A stretch of 64,000 nucleotides of DNA from JBGSTR01 sp963707135 (lineage in GTDB: Bacteria > Pseudomonadota > Gammaproteobacteria > Chromatiales > Chromatiaceae). The notes under the pieces are model-generated. The model did not search any database, was not told the origin of the DNA, and saw only the letters and a list, made by a program, of their open reading frames with translations. The stretch is from positions 417,055 to 481,054 of the forward strand of contig CAVPOY010000024.1 in the NCBI GenBank assembly GCA_963707135.1, in the 5' to 3' direction. The translations under genes and the position numbers were made by a program. Positions 8,604 to 22,134 of this stretch are shown piece by piece (the first letter of the stretch is position 1; the number at the start of each line of letters is the position of its first letter).

Positions 8604-9781
8604 GCGCCGTGGAGGGCCGCGGCGGCCGACCCCTGCCGCCGCTCGCCCTGTACGTCCATACTCCCTGGTGCCTGCGCAAGTGCCCCTACTGCGACTTCAA
8701 CTCGCACGGGGCCCCCGAGCACCCGCCGTGGGACGCCTACGTGGCGCAACTGCTCGCGGACCTGGACCAGGACCTGCGCGACCCCGGCGCCCGCCGGCCG
8801 CTGGCCTCTGTCTTCATCGGCGGCGGGACCCCCAGCCTGCTGCCCGGCGGCGCGCTTGGCGTCCTGCTCGCGGGAATCCGCGCCCGGACCGAGGTGGCCC
8901 GGGACGCCGAAATCACGCTGGAGGCCAACCCGGGCGCGGCCGATGAGGCTCGCTTCGAGGCCTACCGGGAGGCCGGCGTGACCCGGCTCTCGATCGGCGT
9001 CCAGAGCCTCTCGCCCGATCAGCTGACCCGGCTGGGCCGTATTCACGACCCCGCGGCGGCGCGATCGGCGGTCGTCCAAGCCCGGTCGGCCGGCTTCGAC
9101 AACCTGAATCTGGACATGATGTTCGCGCTGCCGGATCAGACACTCGCGGACGCCGACCGGGACCTCGAGGCACTGATCGCCCTGGCGCCGGAGCACATCT
9201 CCTACTACCAGCTGACGCTGGAGCCGAACACGGCCTTCCACGCCCGACCGCCGGCGTTGCCGGACGCGGACCTCGCCGCCGACATGGCTGCACAGGGACT
9301 GGAGCGGCTCGCGCGGGCGGGGTTCCGGCAATACGAGGTATCGGCCCACGCGCTACCGGGCCGTCGCTGTCGGCACAATCTGAATTACTGGCGCTTCGGG
9401 GACTACCTGGGAATCGGCGCCGGGGCTCACGGCAAGCTCACGGAACCACACGGAGGTCGGGTCCGCCGCACCACCAAGCTTCGGCATCCGCAGGCCTATC
9501 TCGGAGCACCGCCGGGTGGACTCGTCAGCCAGCGCCGGACGCTCGGGCCTGGAGACCTGGTCGTCGAGTTCGCGTTGAATGCCTTCCGCCTGACCGAGGG
9601 CGTCCCGCGGGGGCTGTTCCAGGAGACCACGGGCCTGCCCGGGTCCCTGATCGCGGACGCCCTCGAGCGCGCCCGCGCCGACGGGCTTCTCGTGCTGACC
9701 CCGGAATGGATCGCGCCGACAGAGCTGGGCCGCGCGTTCGTGGATGATCTGGTGGCCCGGTTCCTCCCGGCCGCGGAATAA
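8600..9781 (+). CDS. hemW: HemW-type radical SAM haem chaperone
   Basis: A 393-residue radical SAM protein. The cluster-binding motif C24-LRK-C28-PY-C31 is followed by DFNSH, the diagnostic HemW variant that separates it from coproporphyrinogen dehydrogenase HemN. GGGTPSLLP follows near residue 75, and the HNLNYWRFGDYLGIGAGAHGK block is also typical of HemW. The start is taken as GTG at 8600, overlapping the preceding stop (GTGA); this gives the usual short N-terminus before LALYVHTPWC. Role by family: haem binding and delivery to respiratory proteins. Confidence 0.92.
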   Translation: MSAVEGRGGRPLPPLALYVHTPWCLRKCPYCDFNSHGAPEHPPWDAYVAQLLADLDQDLRDPGARRPLASVFIGGGTPSLLPGGALGVLLAGIRARTEVARDAEITLEANPGAADEARFEAYREAGVTRLSIGVQSLSPDQLTRLGRIHDPAAARSAVVQARSAGFDNLNLDMMFALPDQTLADADRDLEALIALAPEHISYYQLTLEPNTAFHARPPALPDADLAADMAAQGLERLARAGFRQYEVSAHALPGRRCRHNLNYWRFGDYLGIGAGAHGKLTEPHGGRVRRTTKLRHPQAYLGAPPGGLVSQRRTLGPGDLVVEFALNAFRLTEGVPRGLFQETTGLPGSLIADALERARADGLLVLTPEWIAPTELGRAFVDDLVARFLPAAE

Positions 9782-9908
9782 CACCCTCAGAATGCTTGCC
9801 GAAGGCGCCGCTGATCGACCTCTCCTCGCGGCAGATATTGGAGCGGTTCGCTGCGCTGAACGCACCCTACGGTTTCGGTCAAGTTATTGTCGGATCGTCA
9901 CTAAGAAT

Positions 9909-9955
9909 AAAAAACCTCGTCGGTCCGGAAGGAACGCGGGGTCCGAAGGCCCCGC
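9909..9955 (-). terminator. Possible terminator downstream of amt
   Basis: On the minus strand, a GC-rich stem (GCGGGG paired with CCCCGC, loop of 8) at 9936-9955 lies just beyond the amt stop. A run of six T follows at 9914-9909. The gap between stem and T-run is about 20 bases, longer than in a textbook intrinsic terminator, so support is moderate. Confidence 0.4.
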
Positions 9956-9979
9956 TTCCAGGTTGCGGCCCCCCGTCGA

Positions 9980-11242
9980 TCAGTGCGCGGCACCCCGCGC
10001 CCCGACGAATTCGGGGTAGGCCTCGAGTCCGCATTCGCCGATGTCGACGCCCTCGTACTCCTCTTCCTCGCTGACCCGTATGCCCATGATGAGCTTGATG
10101 ACCAGCCAGGCGATGAAGGAGGTCACGAACACCCAGCCCAGGATCGCGCCGAGCCCGATCGCCTGAGCCGCGAACGTTGCCTCGCCGTTCGTGATGGGCA
10201 CCGCGAGCAGGCCCCACATGCCGACCACGCCGTGAACCGAGATTGCGCCGACCGGGTCGTCGATACGTAGCTTGTCCAGGGTGACGATCGCGAATACCAC
10301 CAGGACCCCGCCGCAGGCGCCGATCAGGGTCGCGGCCAGCGGTGTCGGGGTCAGGGGCTCCGCGGTGATGGCGACCAGGCCCGCTAGCGCGCCGTTGAGC
10401 GCCATGGTCAGGTCGGCCTTGCCGAACAGCAGGCGCGCGGTGATCAGACCCAGGATGGTACCGCCGGCGGCGGCCATGTTGGTGTTGACGAACACCGCGG
10501 CGACCGAGTTGGCCTCACCGATGTCCGATATCTTGAGCTCCGAGCCGCCGTTGAACCCGAACCAGCCGAGCCAGAGTATGAAGGTGCCGAGCGTCGCCAG
10601 CGGCAGGTTGGCGCCGGGGATGGCGTTGATGGAGCCGTCCTTGCCGTACTTGCCCTTTCTTGCCCCCAGCAGCAGCACGCCGGCCAGCGCCGCCGAGGCG
10701 CCGCACAGGTGCACGATACCGGAGCCGGCGAAGTCGTTGAAACCGAGCTCATCCAGCCAGCCGCCGCCCCACTTCCAGTAGCCCTGGACCGGGTAGATAA
10801 AGCCGGTCATCACGACCGCGAACATCAGGAAGGACCAGAGCTTCATCCGTTCGGCCACCGCACCGGACACGATCGACATCGCGGTGGCGACGAACACGAC
10901 CTGGAAGAAGAAGTCCGACATCTTCGAGTAATAGGTCTCGCCGTTGCTGGCCAGGACCTCCTCGGCGGAATGATCGCCGCCGAACATGAAACCCCAGTCG
11001 ATCTCCGGGATGATTCCGTTGCCGCCGCTCGGGTACATGATCCCGTAGCCCACGATCATGTACATCACGCTGGCGACGGCGAACAGCAGGATGTTCTTGG
11101 TCAGGATCTCGGCGGTGTTCTTGGCGCGCACCAGACCCGCCTCGAGCATCGCGAAACCGGCGGCCATCCACATGACGAGCGCGCCGCTGATAAGAAAATA
11201 AAAGGTATCCAGTGCGTAGCTGAGCTGTGTTGTCGCTTCCAC
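9980..11242 (-). CDS. amt: Ammonium transporter (Amt family)
   Basis: A 420-residue multi-spanning protein with the Amt/MEP signatures. The twin pore histidines are in GSGIVHLCGASAAL and GAISVHGVVGMWG. The FGFNGGS motif lies in the middle, and FVATAMSIVSGAVAERMK precedes the pore. There is no cleavable signal peptide; the N-terminus is short (MEATTQLSYALDTFYF). It is the last gene of the leftward porin-glnK-amtB-amt run, 91 bases after amtB. Because the neighbouring amtB is frameshifted, this copy may be the working ammonium channel. Confidence 0.93.
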   Translation of the reverse strand: MEATTQLSYALDTFYFLISGALVMWMAAGFAMLEAGLVRAKNTAEILTKNILLFAVASVMYMIVGYGIMYPSGGNGIIPEIDWGFMFGGDHSAEEVLASNGETYYSKMSDFFFQVVFVATAMSIVSGAVAERMKLWSFLMFAVVMTGFIYPVQGYWKWGGGWLDELGFNDFAGSGIVHLCGASAALAGVLLLGARKGKYGKDGSINAIPGANLPLATLGTFILWLGWFGFNGGSELKISDIGEANSVAAVFVNTNMAAAGGTILGLITARLLFGKADLTMALNGALAGLVAITAEPLTPTPLAATLIGACGGVLVVFAIVTLDKLRIDDPVGAISVHGVVGMWGLLAVPITNGEATFAAQAIGLGAILGWVFVTSFIAWLVIKLIMGIRVSEEEEYEGVDIGECGLEAYPEFVGARGAAH

Positions 11243-11333
11243 GGATGGTAGCCTCCAGATCGATACGACCGCGCGGGCCGCGGCAAGGGAGGAAGGCGGT
11301 CGGCGGGAGCCGACCGCCCGTGGCAGGGCAGGA

Positions 11334-12675
11334 TTAGAGGATGTAGCCGCGCTCGTCGTGCAGCGCCAGGTCGAGACCCACGGTTTCCTGTTCGTCGGTG
11401 ACCCGCAGACCGATCACCAGATCCACGACCTTTAGGATGATGAAGCTCATGACCGCGGTATAGACGATGGTCAGAAGCACGCCCTTGGACTGCACCCAGA
11501 GCTGAGAGGCGATGGTCATGCCTTCGGCGAGACCCGCACCGCCGAGGCTGGCGTCCGCGAACAAGCCCGTCAGGATGGCGCCGATGATGCCGCCGACCGC
11601 ATGGACACCGAATACGTCGAGTGAGTCGTCGTAGCCGAGCATACGCTTCATCTTGGTGGAGGTGATGAAGCAGACGATGCCCGCCGCGGCGCCGATGGCC
11701 AGTGCCCCGAGCGGGCCGGCGGTGCCGGATGCCGGGGTTATGGCGACCAGCCCGGCGACCGCGCCGGTAGCGATACCCAGCACGCTGGGCTTACCGTGGG
11801 AGATCCACTCCATGAACATCCAGCCCAGGGCGGCGGTGGCGGTGGCGATCTGGGTCACCAGCATGGCCATGCCCGCGCTTTCGTTGGCGGCGACCGCGCT
11901 ACCGGCGTTGAAGCCGAACCAGCCTACCCAGAGCATGGAGGCGCCGATCAGGGTGTAGCCCAGGTTGTTCGGGGGCATGGCGGTCGTCGGGTAGCCCTTG
12001 CGCTTGCCGAGCACCAGGGCCGCGACCAGATCCGGCAATACCCGCGTTGATGTGGACGACGGTGCCGCCGGCGAAGTCCAGCACGCCCCAGTCCCACATC
12101 AGGGCACCGTCACCGCTCCACACCATGTGGGCGATCGGGGCATAGACCACCGTGAACCAGATGGCCATGAACCACAGCATGGCGGAGAACTTCATGCGCT
12201 CGGCGAAGGCGCCGACGATCAGCGCCGGGGTGATGATGGCGAAGGTCATCTGGAAGGTGATGAACACCGACTCCGGGATCGCCGCCGTCAGGCTCTCGCG
12301 GGTGAGGCCCGCCAGAAGGACCTTGTCGAGTGCACCGACGAAGGTGTTGAGGTTGATGGCTTCAGTCGTCATCCCGGTGGTCGAGAAGGCCAGGCTGTAG
12401 CCGTAGAGCGTCCAGAGCACGCTCACCATGGCGGTGATGGCGAAACACTGCATCAGCACGGACAGCACGTTCTTGGAGCGTACGAGGCCGCCATAGAAAA
12501 GCGCGAGCCCCGGGATGGTCATGAAAAGCACCAGGGCGGTGGAGGTGAGCATCCAGGCCGTATCCCCGGAATTGAGGGTGGGAACCTCTTCGGCGAAGGC
12601 GGCAACCGGTAGGAAGGCAAGTAGCCCCGCGGCCCAAACGCGAGCGGCCGAAAAGCTGGTCGAAATTGATTTCAC
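11334..12675 (-). pseudogene. amtB: Ammonium transporter AmtB, interrupted by a single-base frameshift
   Basis: Starts at GTG 12675 after GAGGAGAAAACCAA and encodes a signal peptide (KSISTSFSAARVWAAGLLAFLPVAAFA) and the first half of AmtB, including SVFITFQMTFAIITPALIVGAFAERMKF and the first pore histidine in GGTVVHINAGIAG. The frame then changes by one extra base at about 12029-12032. The rest continues in another frame (LVAALVLGKRKGYPTTAMPP, FGFNAGSAVAANES, second pore His in DVFGVHAVGG) to a normal end. Removing one base restores a protein of about 446 residues. It follows glnK by 23 bases, the standard glnK-amtB pair. The insertion may be real or a sequence error. Confidence 0.85.
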
Positions 12676-12698
12676 TTGGTTTTCTCCTCTCGCGTAGG

Positions 12699-13037
12699 TC
12701 AAAGGGCGTCCGGACCGGTCTCGCCGGTACGGATACGAATGACCTGGCCCAGATCGAACACAAAGATCTTGCCGTCGCCGATCTTGCCGGTACGCGCGGC
12801 CCCCGTGATGGCCTCGATGACCTTGTCGACCAGGCTGTCGTCGACCGCGATCTCGACCTTGATCTTCGGTAGGAAGTCCACGACGTACTCGGCGCCGCGA
12901 TAGAGCTCGGTATGGCCCTTCTGGCGACCGAAGCCCTTGACCTCGATGACGGTGATGCCGGAGACGCCGATATCGGCCAACGCCTCGCGCACGTCGTCGA
13001 GCTTGAAGGGTTTGATGATGGCTGCGACCAATTTCAT
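12699..13037 (-). CDS. glnK: Nitrogen regulatory protein P-II
   Basis: A 112-residue PII protein. MKLVAAIIKPFKLDDVREAL is the classic N-terminus. The T-loop carries the uridylylation tyrosine in YRGAEYVVDFLPK, and the C-terminal signatures TGKIGDGKIFVF and RIRTGETG are intact. GlnK-type PII binds and blocks AmtB when nitrogen is plentiful; here it lies directly before amtB. The gene order and the upstream sigma-54/NtrC sites support GlnK over GlnB. Confidence 0.95.
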   Translation of the reverse strand: MKLVAAIIKPFKLDDVREALADIGVSGITVIEVKGFGRQKGHTELYRGAEYVVDFLPKIKVEIAVDDSLVDKVIEAITGAARTGKIGDGKIFVFDLGQVIRIRTGETGPDAL

Positions 13038-13056
13038 GTTGGGATACTCCTGAAGC

Positions 13057-13080
13057 GGCCGGGGACACCTGCCCCCGGCC
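13057..13080 (-). promoter_or_regulatory. Perfect hairpin between porin and glnK
   Basis: GGCCGGGG pairs exactly with CCCCGGCC across an 8-base loop, 19 bases upstream of the glnK start. No T-run follows, so it is not a classic terminator. It could tune expression between the porin and glnK-amtB parts of one transcript or mark an RNA processing point; that role is inferred. Confidence 0.5.
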
Positions 13081-13123
13081 TGGCTATGCGTTGAACCGGT
13101 GATAGCGACGGAATCGCCCGGCC

Positions 13124-14000
13124 TCAGAACTCCTTCAGCCAGCCGACCCAGATCTTTGGATCGTTGTCATAACCGACGTCCGATTTCCCGCTGTTCTGGT
13201 CCCAGTTGAAGCTGAAGGTGCCGAAGTCCCCGGCGTCCTTGCTGATGGAGGCCCCGTAGTTCCAGTAGTCGGCGGATTCGGTCTGCATGCCGATGACGGC
13301 GCCGGTGGAATCGAGGATTTCTCCGACCTCGACGGCATCGTGACGGAAGTCGTAGTAGCCGCCCCGGGCGGCAAAGGTCAGGCCGAAGGGCAGGTCGCCG
13401 TACTCGAAGCCGCCGTAGTAGTAGACATCGCCGTCGTCGAACAGCCCGCCTTCGTTCTCGCCGTAGACGGTGTAGGCGAGTCCGAGGGTGAACCACTTCC
13501 AGGTCGCGCTCGCGCCGAGCTCGGCGAAGTCGGAGTCGCGGCCGTCAGGGTACGCGTAATAGATGGCGTTGAAGTCGTAGCTGAAGTCATCGGTGATGGA
13601 GTTCGAGAAGCCGAGGTAGAGATCGAGCTCGTAGTTCGGTGACGCCGGGTTCGACGAGCCGGATGTCGTGCCGATCAGGTTGCCGTCCGCGTCGGTGGCC
13701 GGCAGACCGGTATCGGGATCCACCGGGATGAGCACTTCTTGGGGAGCGCCCTCATCGTTCCAGTCGATGTTCGACGCCCAGGTCCCGGCGTAGAAACCGC
13801 TCTCGTGGGTGAAATCCAGACCGCCCTGCACGGCCGCGCCGTCCTGGGTCTGGGTGACGCCGCGCCAGACATAGTTGCTGACGGCGCCGATATTGGCGCT
13901 GATGGAGTAGGGCCCTTCGGCCGAGGCGGGGCCGATCCCGCCCAGCGCGAGTGCCAGGGCGCCGAAGGCGAAGGCCGTTTTGATTCGTTGGTTCGTTCAT
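13124..14000 (-). pseudogene. Outer-membrane porin-like protein (TIGR02001/TorF type), frameshift next to start
   Basis: The body reads SAEGPYSISANIGAVSNYVWRG, then alternating beta-strand sequence rich in Tyr, Asp and Gly, ending in WVGWLKEF with the C-terminal Phe typical of outer-membrane barrels. This matches the small proteobacterial porin-like family often found next to glnK-amtB. A good ribosome site (GAGG) precedes ATG 14000, but that ATG is out of frame with the signal peptide KTAFAFGALALALGGIGPASA. In the signal-peptide frame a TGA overlaps the ATG. Removing one base near 13983 would give about 291 residues. Solute unknown; ammonium or small amines would fit the operon. Confidence 0.75.
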
Positions 14001-14097
14001 GGATTGCTTACCTCGTTTGCTGAATCGACCGTGGGCGTTTGGAACGGCGTTCCCGTGGAGTCGCGGGGACCGGAAACGCCTGGACGTGACTCGGAAT

Positions 14098-14114
14098 AAG
14101 CACGCCCTGTGCCA
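14098..14114 (-). promoter_or_regulatory. Sigma-54 (-24/-12) promoter of the porin-glnK-amtB-amt operon
   Basis: The minus strand reads TGGCACAGGGCGTGCTT. TGGCAC matches the -24 element and TGC the -12 element with exact sigma-54 spacing. It lies about 100 bases upstream of the porin start and points toward it. An NtrC-type site lies about 110-120 bases further upstream, as expected for enhancer-driven sigma-54 transcription under nitrogen limitation. Confidence 0.75.
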
Positions 14115-14179
14115 GCCGTTTCACTGTACCCTATACACGACGCTTTTCGCGTTTTGTCAGAAATTCGCAACAGGCGCGC

Positions 14180-14194
14180 GCACCAAGATGGCCC
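14180..14194. promoter_or_regulatory. Second, degenerate NtrC-type half-conserved site
   Basis: GCACCAAGATGGCCC: the left arm GCAC and the spacer fit the NtrC pattern, but the right arm is GCCC instead of GTGC. It lies 42 bases from the perfect site, about four helical turns, a spacing that would allow cooperative binding. Confidence 0.4.
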
Positions 14195-14221
14195 GGCGGA
14201 AGGCGGCATTCGTCGCGCCAT

Positions 14222-14236
14222 GCACCAGGACGGTGC
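14222..14236. promoter_or_regulatory. NtrC-type enhancer site
   Basis: GCACCAGGACGGTGC, an exact match to GCAC-N7-GTGC, the dyad recognised by NtrC. It lies about 110-120 bases upstream of the sigma-54 promoter and about 100 bases upstream of ubiK on the other strand. Confidence 0.65.
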
Positions 14237-14341
14237 GCCGCCGGCCGAAAGACGGGACACGGGAGTCAACCTATAATGGACGGGACGCGCCGGGGCCGGA
14301 CCGAGTTCCCGGGCGCCGGCGACCACAGAGGTACCTCAGCC

Positions 14342-14608
14342 ATGTTGGATCCAAAACAGCTCGACGACCTTGCCCAACGGCTCGCCAGGGCCATGCCCCA
14401 GGGACTCAAGGTGTTGCAGGAAGACGTCAGCCGGAGCCTGCGCGCCTCGCTGGAATCCGGCCTGGCTCGGCTGGACCTGGTGACGCGCGAGGAATTCGAC
14501 GTCCAGTCCGCTGTGCTCGCCCGCACCCGCGAGAAGCTCACGCGCCTGGAGGGCCAGGTCGCCGAGCTCGAGCAGACGCTGTCGAGCGCGAAACGGAAAA
14601 AGGACTGA
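14342..14608 (+). CDS. ubiK: Ubiquinone biosynthesis accessory factor UbiK
   Basis: An 88-residue protein starting MLDPKQLDDLAQRLARAMP with the BMFP fold: an amphipathic N-terminus, then VTREEFDVQSAVLARTREKLTRLEGQVAELEQ, a coiled coil ending in a lysine-rich tail. UbiK (formerly YqiC) supports aerobic ubiquinone assembly with UbiJ. The ATG at 14342 is preferred over an upstream in-frame start because the conserved family begins there. Confidence 0.88.
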   Translation: MLDPKQLDDLAQRLARAMPQGLKVLQEDVSRSLRASLESGLARLDLVTREEFDVQSAVLARTREKLTRLEGQVAELEQTLSSAKRKKD

Positions 14609-14629
14609 GCGTGGGTCCAGGGATCGGCA

Positions 14630-16150
14630 TTGGCCCTCTGCGTCCTGCATAGCCGGGCCCGAGAGGGCATTGTCGCGCCTGCCGTGACCGTAGAGGTCCA
14701 CCTGTCCGGGGGGCTGCCGACGCTCTCGATCGTCGGCCTGCCCGAGATGGCGGTGAAGGAAAGCAAGGATCGGGTCCGCGGCGCCCTGCTCAACGCCCGC
14801 TTCCAGTTTCCGGCGGGCCGGGTCACCATCAACCTCGCGCCGGCCGACCTGCCGAAAGAGGGCGGGCGCTTCGACCTGCCCATCGCGCTCGGCATCCTCG
14901 GGGCCTCCGGTCAGATCGACCCGGCAGGCCTTCAAGGCTGTGAGTTTCTTGGCGAGCTCGCGCTGTCGGGCGACCTTAGACCGGTCACCGGCGTACTTCC
15001 GGCGGCGCTCGCGGCGCGCGACGCGGGGCGCGAGCTGGTGCTGCCCGTCGAGAATGCGGCCGAGGCGGCCCTGGTCGGCGGGCTTACGCTGCGACCCGCG
15101 GGGCACCTGATGGACGTCTGCGCGCACCTCAACCGGATCAGTCCACTGCCGAGCTACATCCCCGAGTCGCCGATCGCCATGGGGCCGCGCTACGCGGACC
15201 TCGAGGACGTGCGGGGCCAGGAGCACGCGAAGCGCGCCCTGGAGGTCGCCGCGGCCGGCGGTCACAGCCTGCTGATGATCGGTCCTCCGGGAACCGGAAA
15301 GTCGATGCTCGCCAACCGGCTGCCGGGGTTGCTGCCGCCGCTCAGCGAGGCCGAGGCCCTGGAGACGGCGGCGGTGCGTTCGGTCGGCGACCGGGAGCCC
15401 TTCGACCCGGCCCGATGGCGGGAACGCCCCTTTCGCGCCCCGCACCACACCGCCTCCGGCGTGGCCCTGGTGGGGGGCGGCAGCAACCCGCGCCCGGGGG
15501 AGATCTCCCTTGCCCACCTGGGGGTGCTGTTCCTGGACGAGCTGCCCGAGTTCGACCGCAAGGTCCTCGAGGTGTTGCGCGAGCCGCTGGAGTCGGGGCA
15601 CATCCACATCGCTCGGGCGGCCCGTCACGCGCTGTTCCCGGCGCGTTTCCAGCTGGTCGCCGCCATGAACCCCTGTCCCTGCGGCTATCTGGGCGACAGC
15701 AGCGGACGCTGCCGCTGCACACCGGATCAGATCAGTCGATACCGCGGACGGATCTCCGGACCGCTGCTGGACCGCATCGACATGCATGTCGAGGTGCCGC
15801 GGATCGAGCCCTCGCGGCTCGCCGGGGACCCGTCCCTGTCAACCGAGAACAGCGAGTCGGTGCGTGCCCGCGTGGCCGCCGCACGGGCGAGGCAGCAGGC
15901 ACGCGCCGGGATGGCGAACAGCACGCTCGGCCCCCGCGAGATCGCGCGGGACTGTCCGCTCGGCGAGGCCGGCCTGCGGCTCATGCAGCAGGCCATGACG
16001 CGCCTCGGCCTGTCCGCCCGCGCCTATCACCGGATCCTGAAGGTGGCTCGAACCATCGCGGACCTGGCCGGAGCCGAGGCAATCGAGCCCACCCACCTGA
16101 GCGAGGCGGTGGGCTACCGGCGTCTGGACCGGGGCACAAGGGCCGCCTGA
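14630..16150 (+). CDS. comM: YifB/ComM-family Mg-chelatase-like AAA+ ATPase
   Basis: A 506-residue protein whose start lines up with ComM (ALCVLHSRAREGIVAPAVTVEVHLSGGLP) and uses a TTG start at 14630. Walker A is IGPPGTGKSM near residue 217, and the ATPase core includes VLFLDELPEF and FQLVAAMNPCPCGYLG. The C-terminal helical lid ends with LSARAYHRILKVARTIADL. ComM is a hexameric helicase that helps branch migration during natural transformation; presence of competence in this organism is not shown here. It follows ubiK by 21 bases. Confidence 0.92.
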   Translation: MALCVLHSRAREGIVAPAVTVEVHLSGGLPTLSIVGLPEMAVKESKDRVRGALLNARFQFPAGRVTINLAPADLPKEGGRFDLPIALGILGASGQIDPAGLQGCEFLGELALSGDLRPVTGVLPAALAARDAGRELVLPVENAAEAALVGGLTLRPAGHLMDVCAHLNRISPLPSYIPESPIAMGPRYADLEDVRGQEHAKRALEVAAAGGHSLLMIGPPGTGKSMLANRLPGLLPPLSEAEALETAAVRSVGDREPFDPARWRERPFRAPHHTASGVALVGGGSNPRPGEISLAHLGVLFLDELPEFDRKVLEVLREPLESGHIHIARAARHALFPARFQLVAAMNPCPCGYLGDSSGRCRCTPDQISRYRGRISGPLLDRIDMHVEVPRIEPSRLAGDPSLSTENSESVRARVAAARARQQARAGMANSTLGPREIARDCPLGEAGLRLMQQAMTRLGLSARAYHRILKVARTIADLAGAEAIEPTHLSEAVGYRRLDRGTRAA

Positions 16151-16169
16151 GAGCCGACACGCCACCCTC

Positions 16170-18067
<1,898 letters not shown>

Positions 18068-18071
<4 letters not shown>

Positions 18072-18601
18072 AGGTCCAGGCCCCGCTCACCCAGGGTCGC
18101 GCCGCGGACACGAGCGTCGCCGGACGACGTACGCGGGCGCGACGGCTGCTGATCCCGCTGCTCGTTCTGGCACTGGCCTATATCGCCTGGCCCTATGTCA
18201 CCATCTGGCGCCTCGACCGGGCCCTGGCGGCCGGGGGGCCGGCCTCGCTCACTGGACTGGTGGACCTCGACGCCGTGCGCGGCGAGATTCGTCGGAAGAT
18301 CAATAAGGACAGCACGAGCGCCATCGACCGGATCTCCGACGGCTTCATTGACTGGCTGGCACAGGGCATACGCAGTGACGGGACGGACGCCCTCGATCGG
18401 CTCGTGACGCTGGAATGGGTCCAGGATCGGCTGCTGTCAAAGTCCACCCCCAGCGGAGGACTGCTGCCCGCCGTCTCGCGCGCCTTGTTCGACGCCCCGC
18501 TCGACTTCTCGATTCGGCTCGGGACGCCAGGGGCGGAGCCGGTGTTCGTGCGGATGCGTCTCGGCCAGCTCGGTTGGCGGGTCACCGCGCTGTATTACTA
18601 G
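18068..18601 (+). CDS. DUF2939-type membrane-anchored protein
   Basis: A 177-residue protein with a GTG start overlapping the yheS stop (GTGA). An N-terminal basic stretch precedes one membrane segment (LLIPLLVLALAYIAWPYVTIW). The soluble part has the pattern RLDRALAAGGPASLTGLVDLDAVRGEIRRKI, which I recognise from DUF2939 proteins. Topology suggests an inner-membrane anchor with a periplasmic domain. Function unknown. Confidence 0.7.
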
Positions 18602-18850
18602 CGGGTGCGGCTCTATATCTTTCCGCGTGGGATTTGTCAGCTCACTTGCTGCCCCGCGCAGTAAACGCCGATAAACTCGGATTCGGTAGAATTTCCACCC
18701 GACTCAGGTTCGGCCCGGAACTTGCCTGTGGCTATTCCTGGGTACGCTCAAAAATTCACCCGCTCCCGGACCAGTCTAGCGGCCGATGGGCCCGCTTCGG
18801 AAATTCCGGGGGCTGTCATTCAACAAGACTTAAAGGATTCAAGGGAACCC

Positions 18851-21361
<2,511 letters not shown>

Positions 21362-21540
21362 TGCTCCGCCGATCCCCCCGCTCGAGCCGGCTCTCGCCCA
21401 GGCGGCCGGGGCGCCGGTTTATTGACCGACGCCATTGGTTAGGTGTAAGAAGGGCGCGCTCGCGCAGCCGCAGCGGCGCGCGGGCTTCAGATTTCCGCTC
21501 GCACCTCATATAGAGAAATCACACAGGAGGACCTCACTCA

Positions 21541-22086
21541 GTGTCCCTTAAGTCAGCAAAAACCGTTTCCGCCCTCTCCATGACCGCCCTGATCGCCCTG
21601 GGTACCTACACCCCGGTCAGCGAGGCCTTCAACTTCGGCGACATGATGAACCCGAGTCGCTGGATGGGCGGCAAACGCGACCGCTACAACGACGACTATT
21701 ACGACGAAGGGCCCTATGGCTACGGCGGTGGTCCCTACGGTGGTGGGCCCTGGGGCGGCGGCCCCTGGGGCGGCTATGGAGGCGGCCCCTATGGTTACGG
21801 CGGTCCTTATGGTGGCCCCGGATTCGGTGGCGGACCCGGTTACGGCGGCTACGGTGCCCCGGGCTACTACGGTGCCCCCGGCGTGGCGCCCGCGCCCGCG
21901 GCGGCCGCTCCCGCCCAGCCGTCGAGCAGCAGCGACAGCAGCGAGGTCGAGGCCCTGCGGCGTCGGATCGAAGAGCTGGAGTCCTCCAAGCAGCCCAGCC
22001 AGCCGGCACCCGGTTCCGACTGGCAGTCCTCGCCGAGCTCGGACTGGCCGTCGGCGCCCGCGTTCCGGCCAATGAATCAGTATTGA
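21541..22086 (+). CDS. Gly/Tyr/Pro-rich exported protein, sulfur-globule-protein-like
   Basis: A 181-residue protein, GTG start behind a strong AGGAGG. It has a signal peptide (to about VSEA), then FNFGDMMNPSRWMGGKRDRYND and about 60 residues of GPYGYGGGPYGGGPWGG-type repeats. An Ala/Pro linker and a short coiled coil (SSEVEALRRRIEELESS) follow, then a Ser/Pro/Trp-rich tail. Gly/Tyr-rich secreted proteins of this composition, often with an FNxGxMMNPSxW start, form the envelope of sulfur globules in purple sulfur bacteria. I infer that role from composition and the N-terminal motif; a general structural or mucin-like role is the alternative. A strong terminator follows. Confidence 0.6.
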   Translation: MSLKSAKTVSALSMTALIALGTYTPVSEAFNFGDMMNPSRWMGGKRDRYNDDYYDEGPYGYGGGPYGGGPWGGGPWGGYGGGPYGYGGPYGGPGFGGGPGYGGYGAPGYYGAPGVAPAPAAAAPAQPSSSSDSSEVEALRRRIEELESSKQPSQPAPGSDWQSSPSSDWPSAPAFRPMNQY

Positions 22087-22134
22087 GCCGAGAAACCCTC
22101 AGCCGTTAGCGGCTGGCCGGCACATTCAGGAAGG

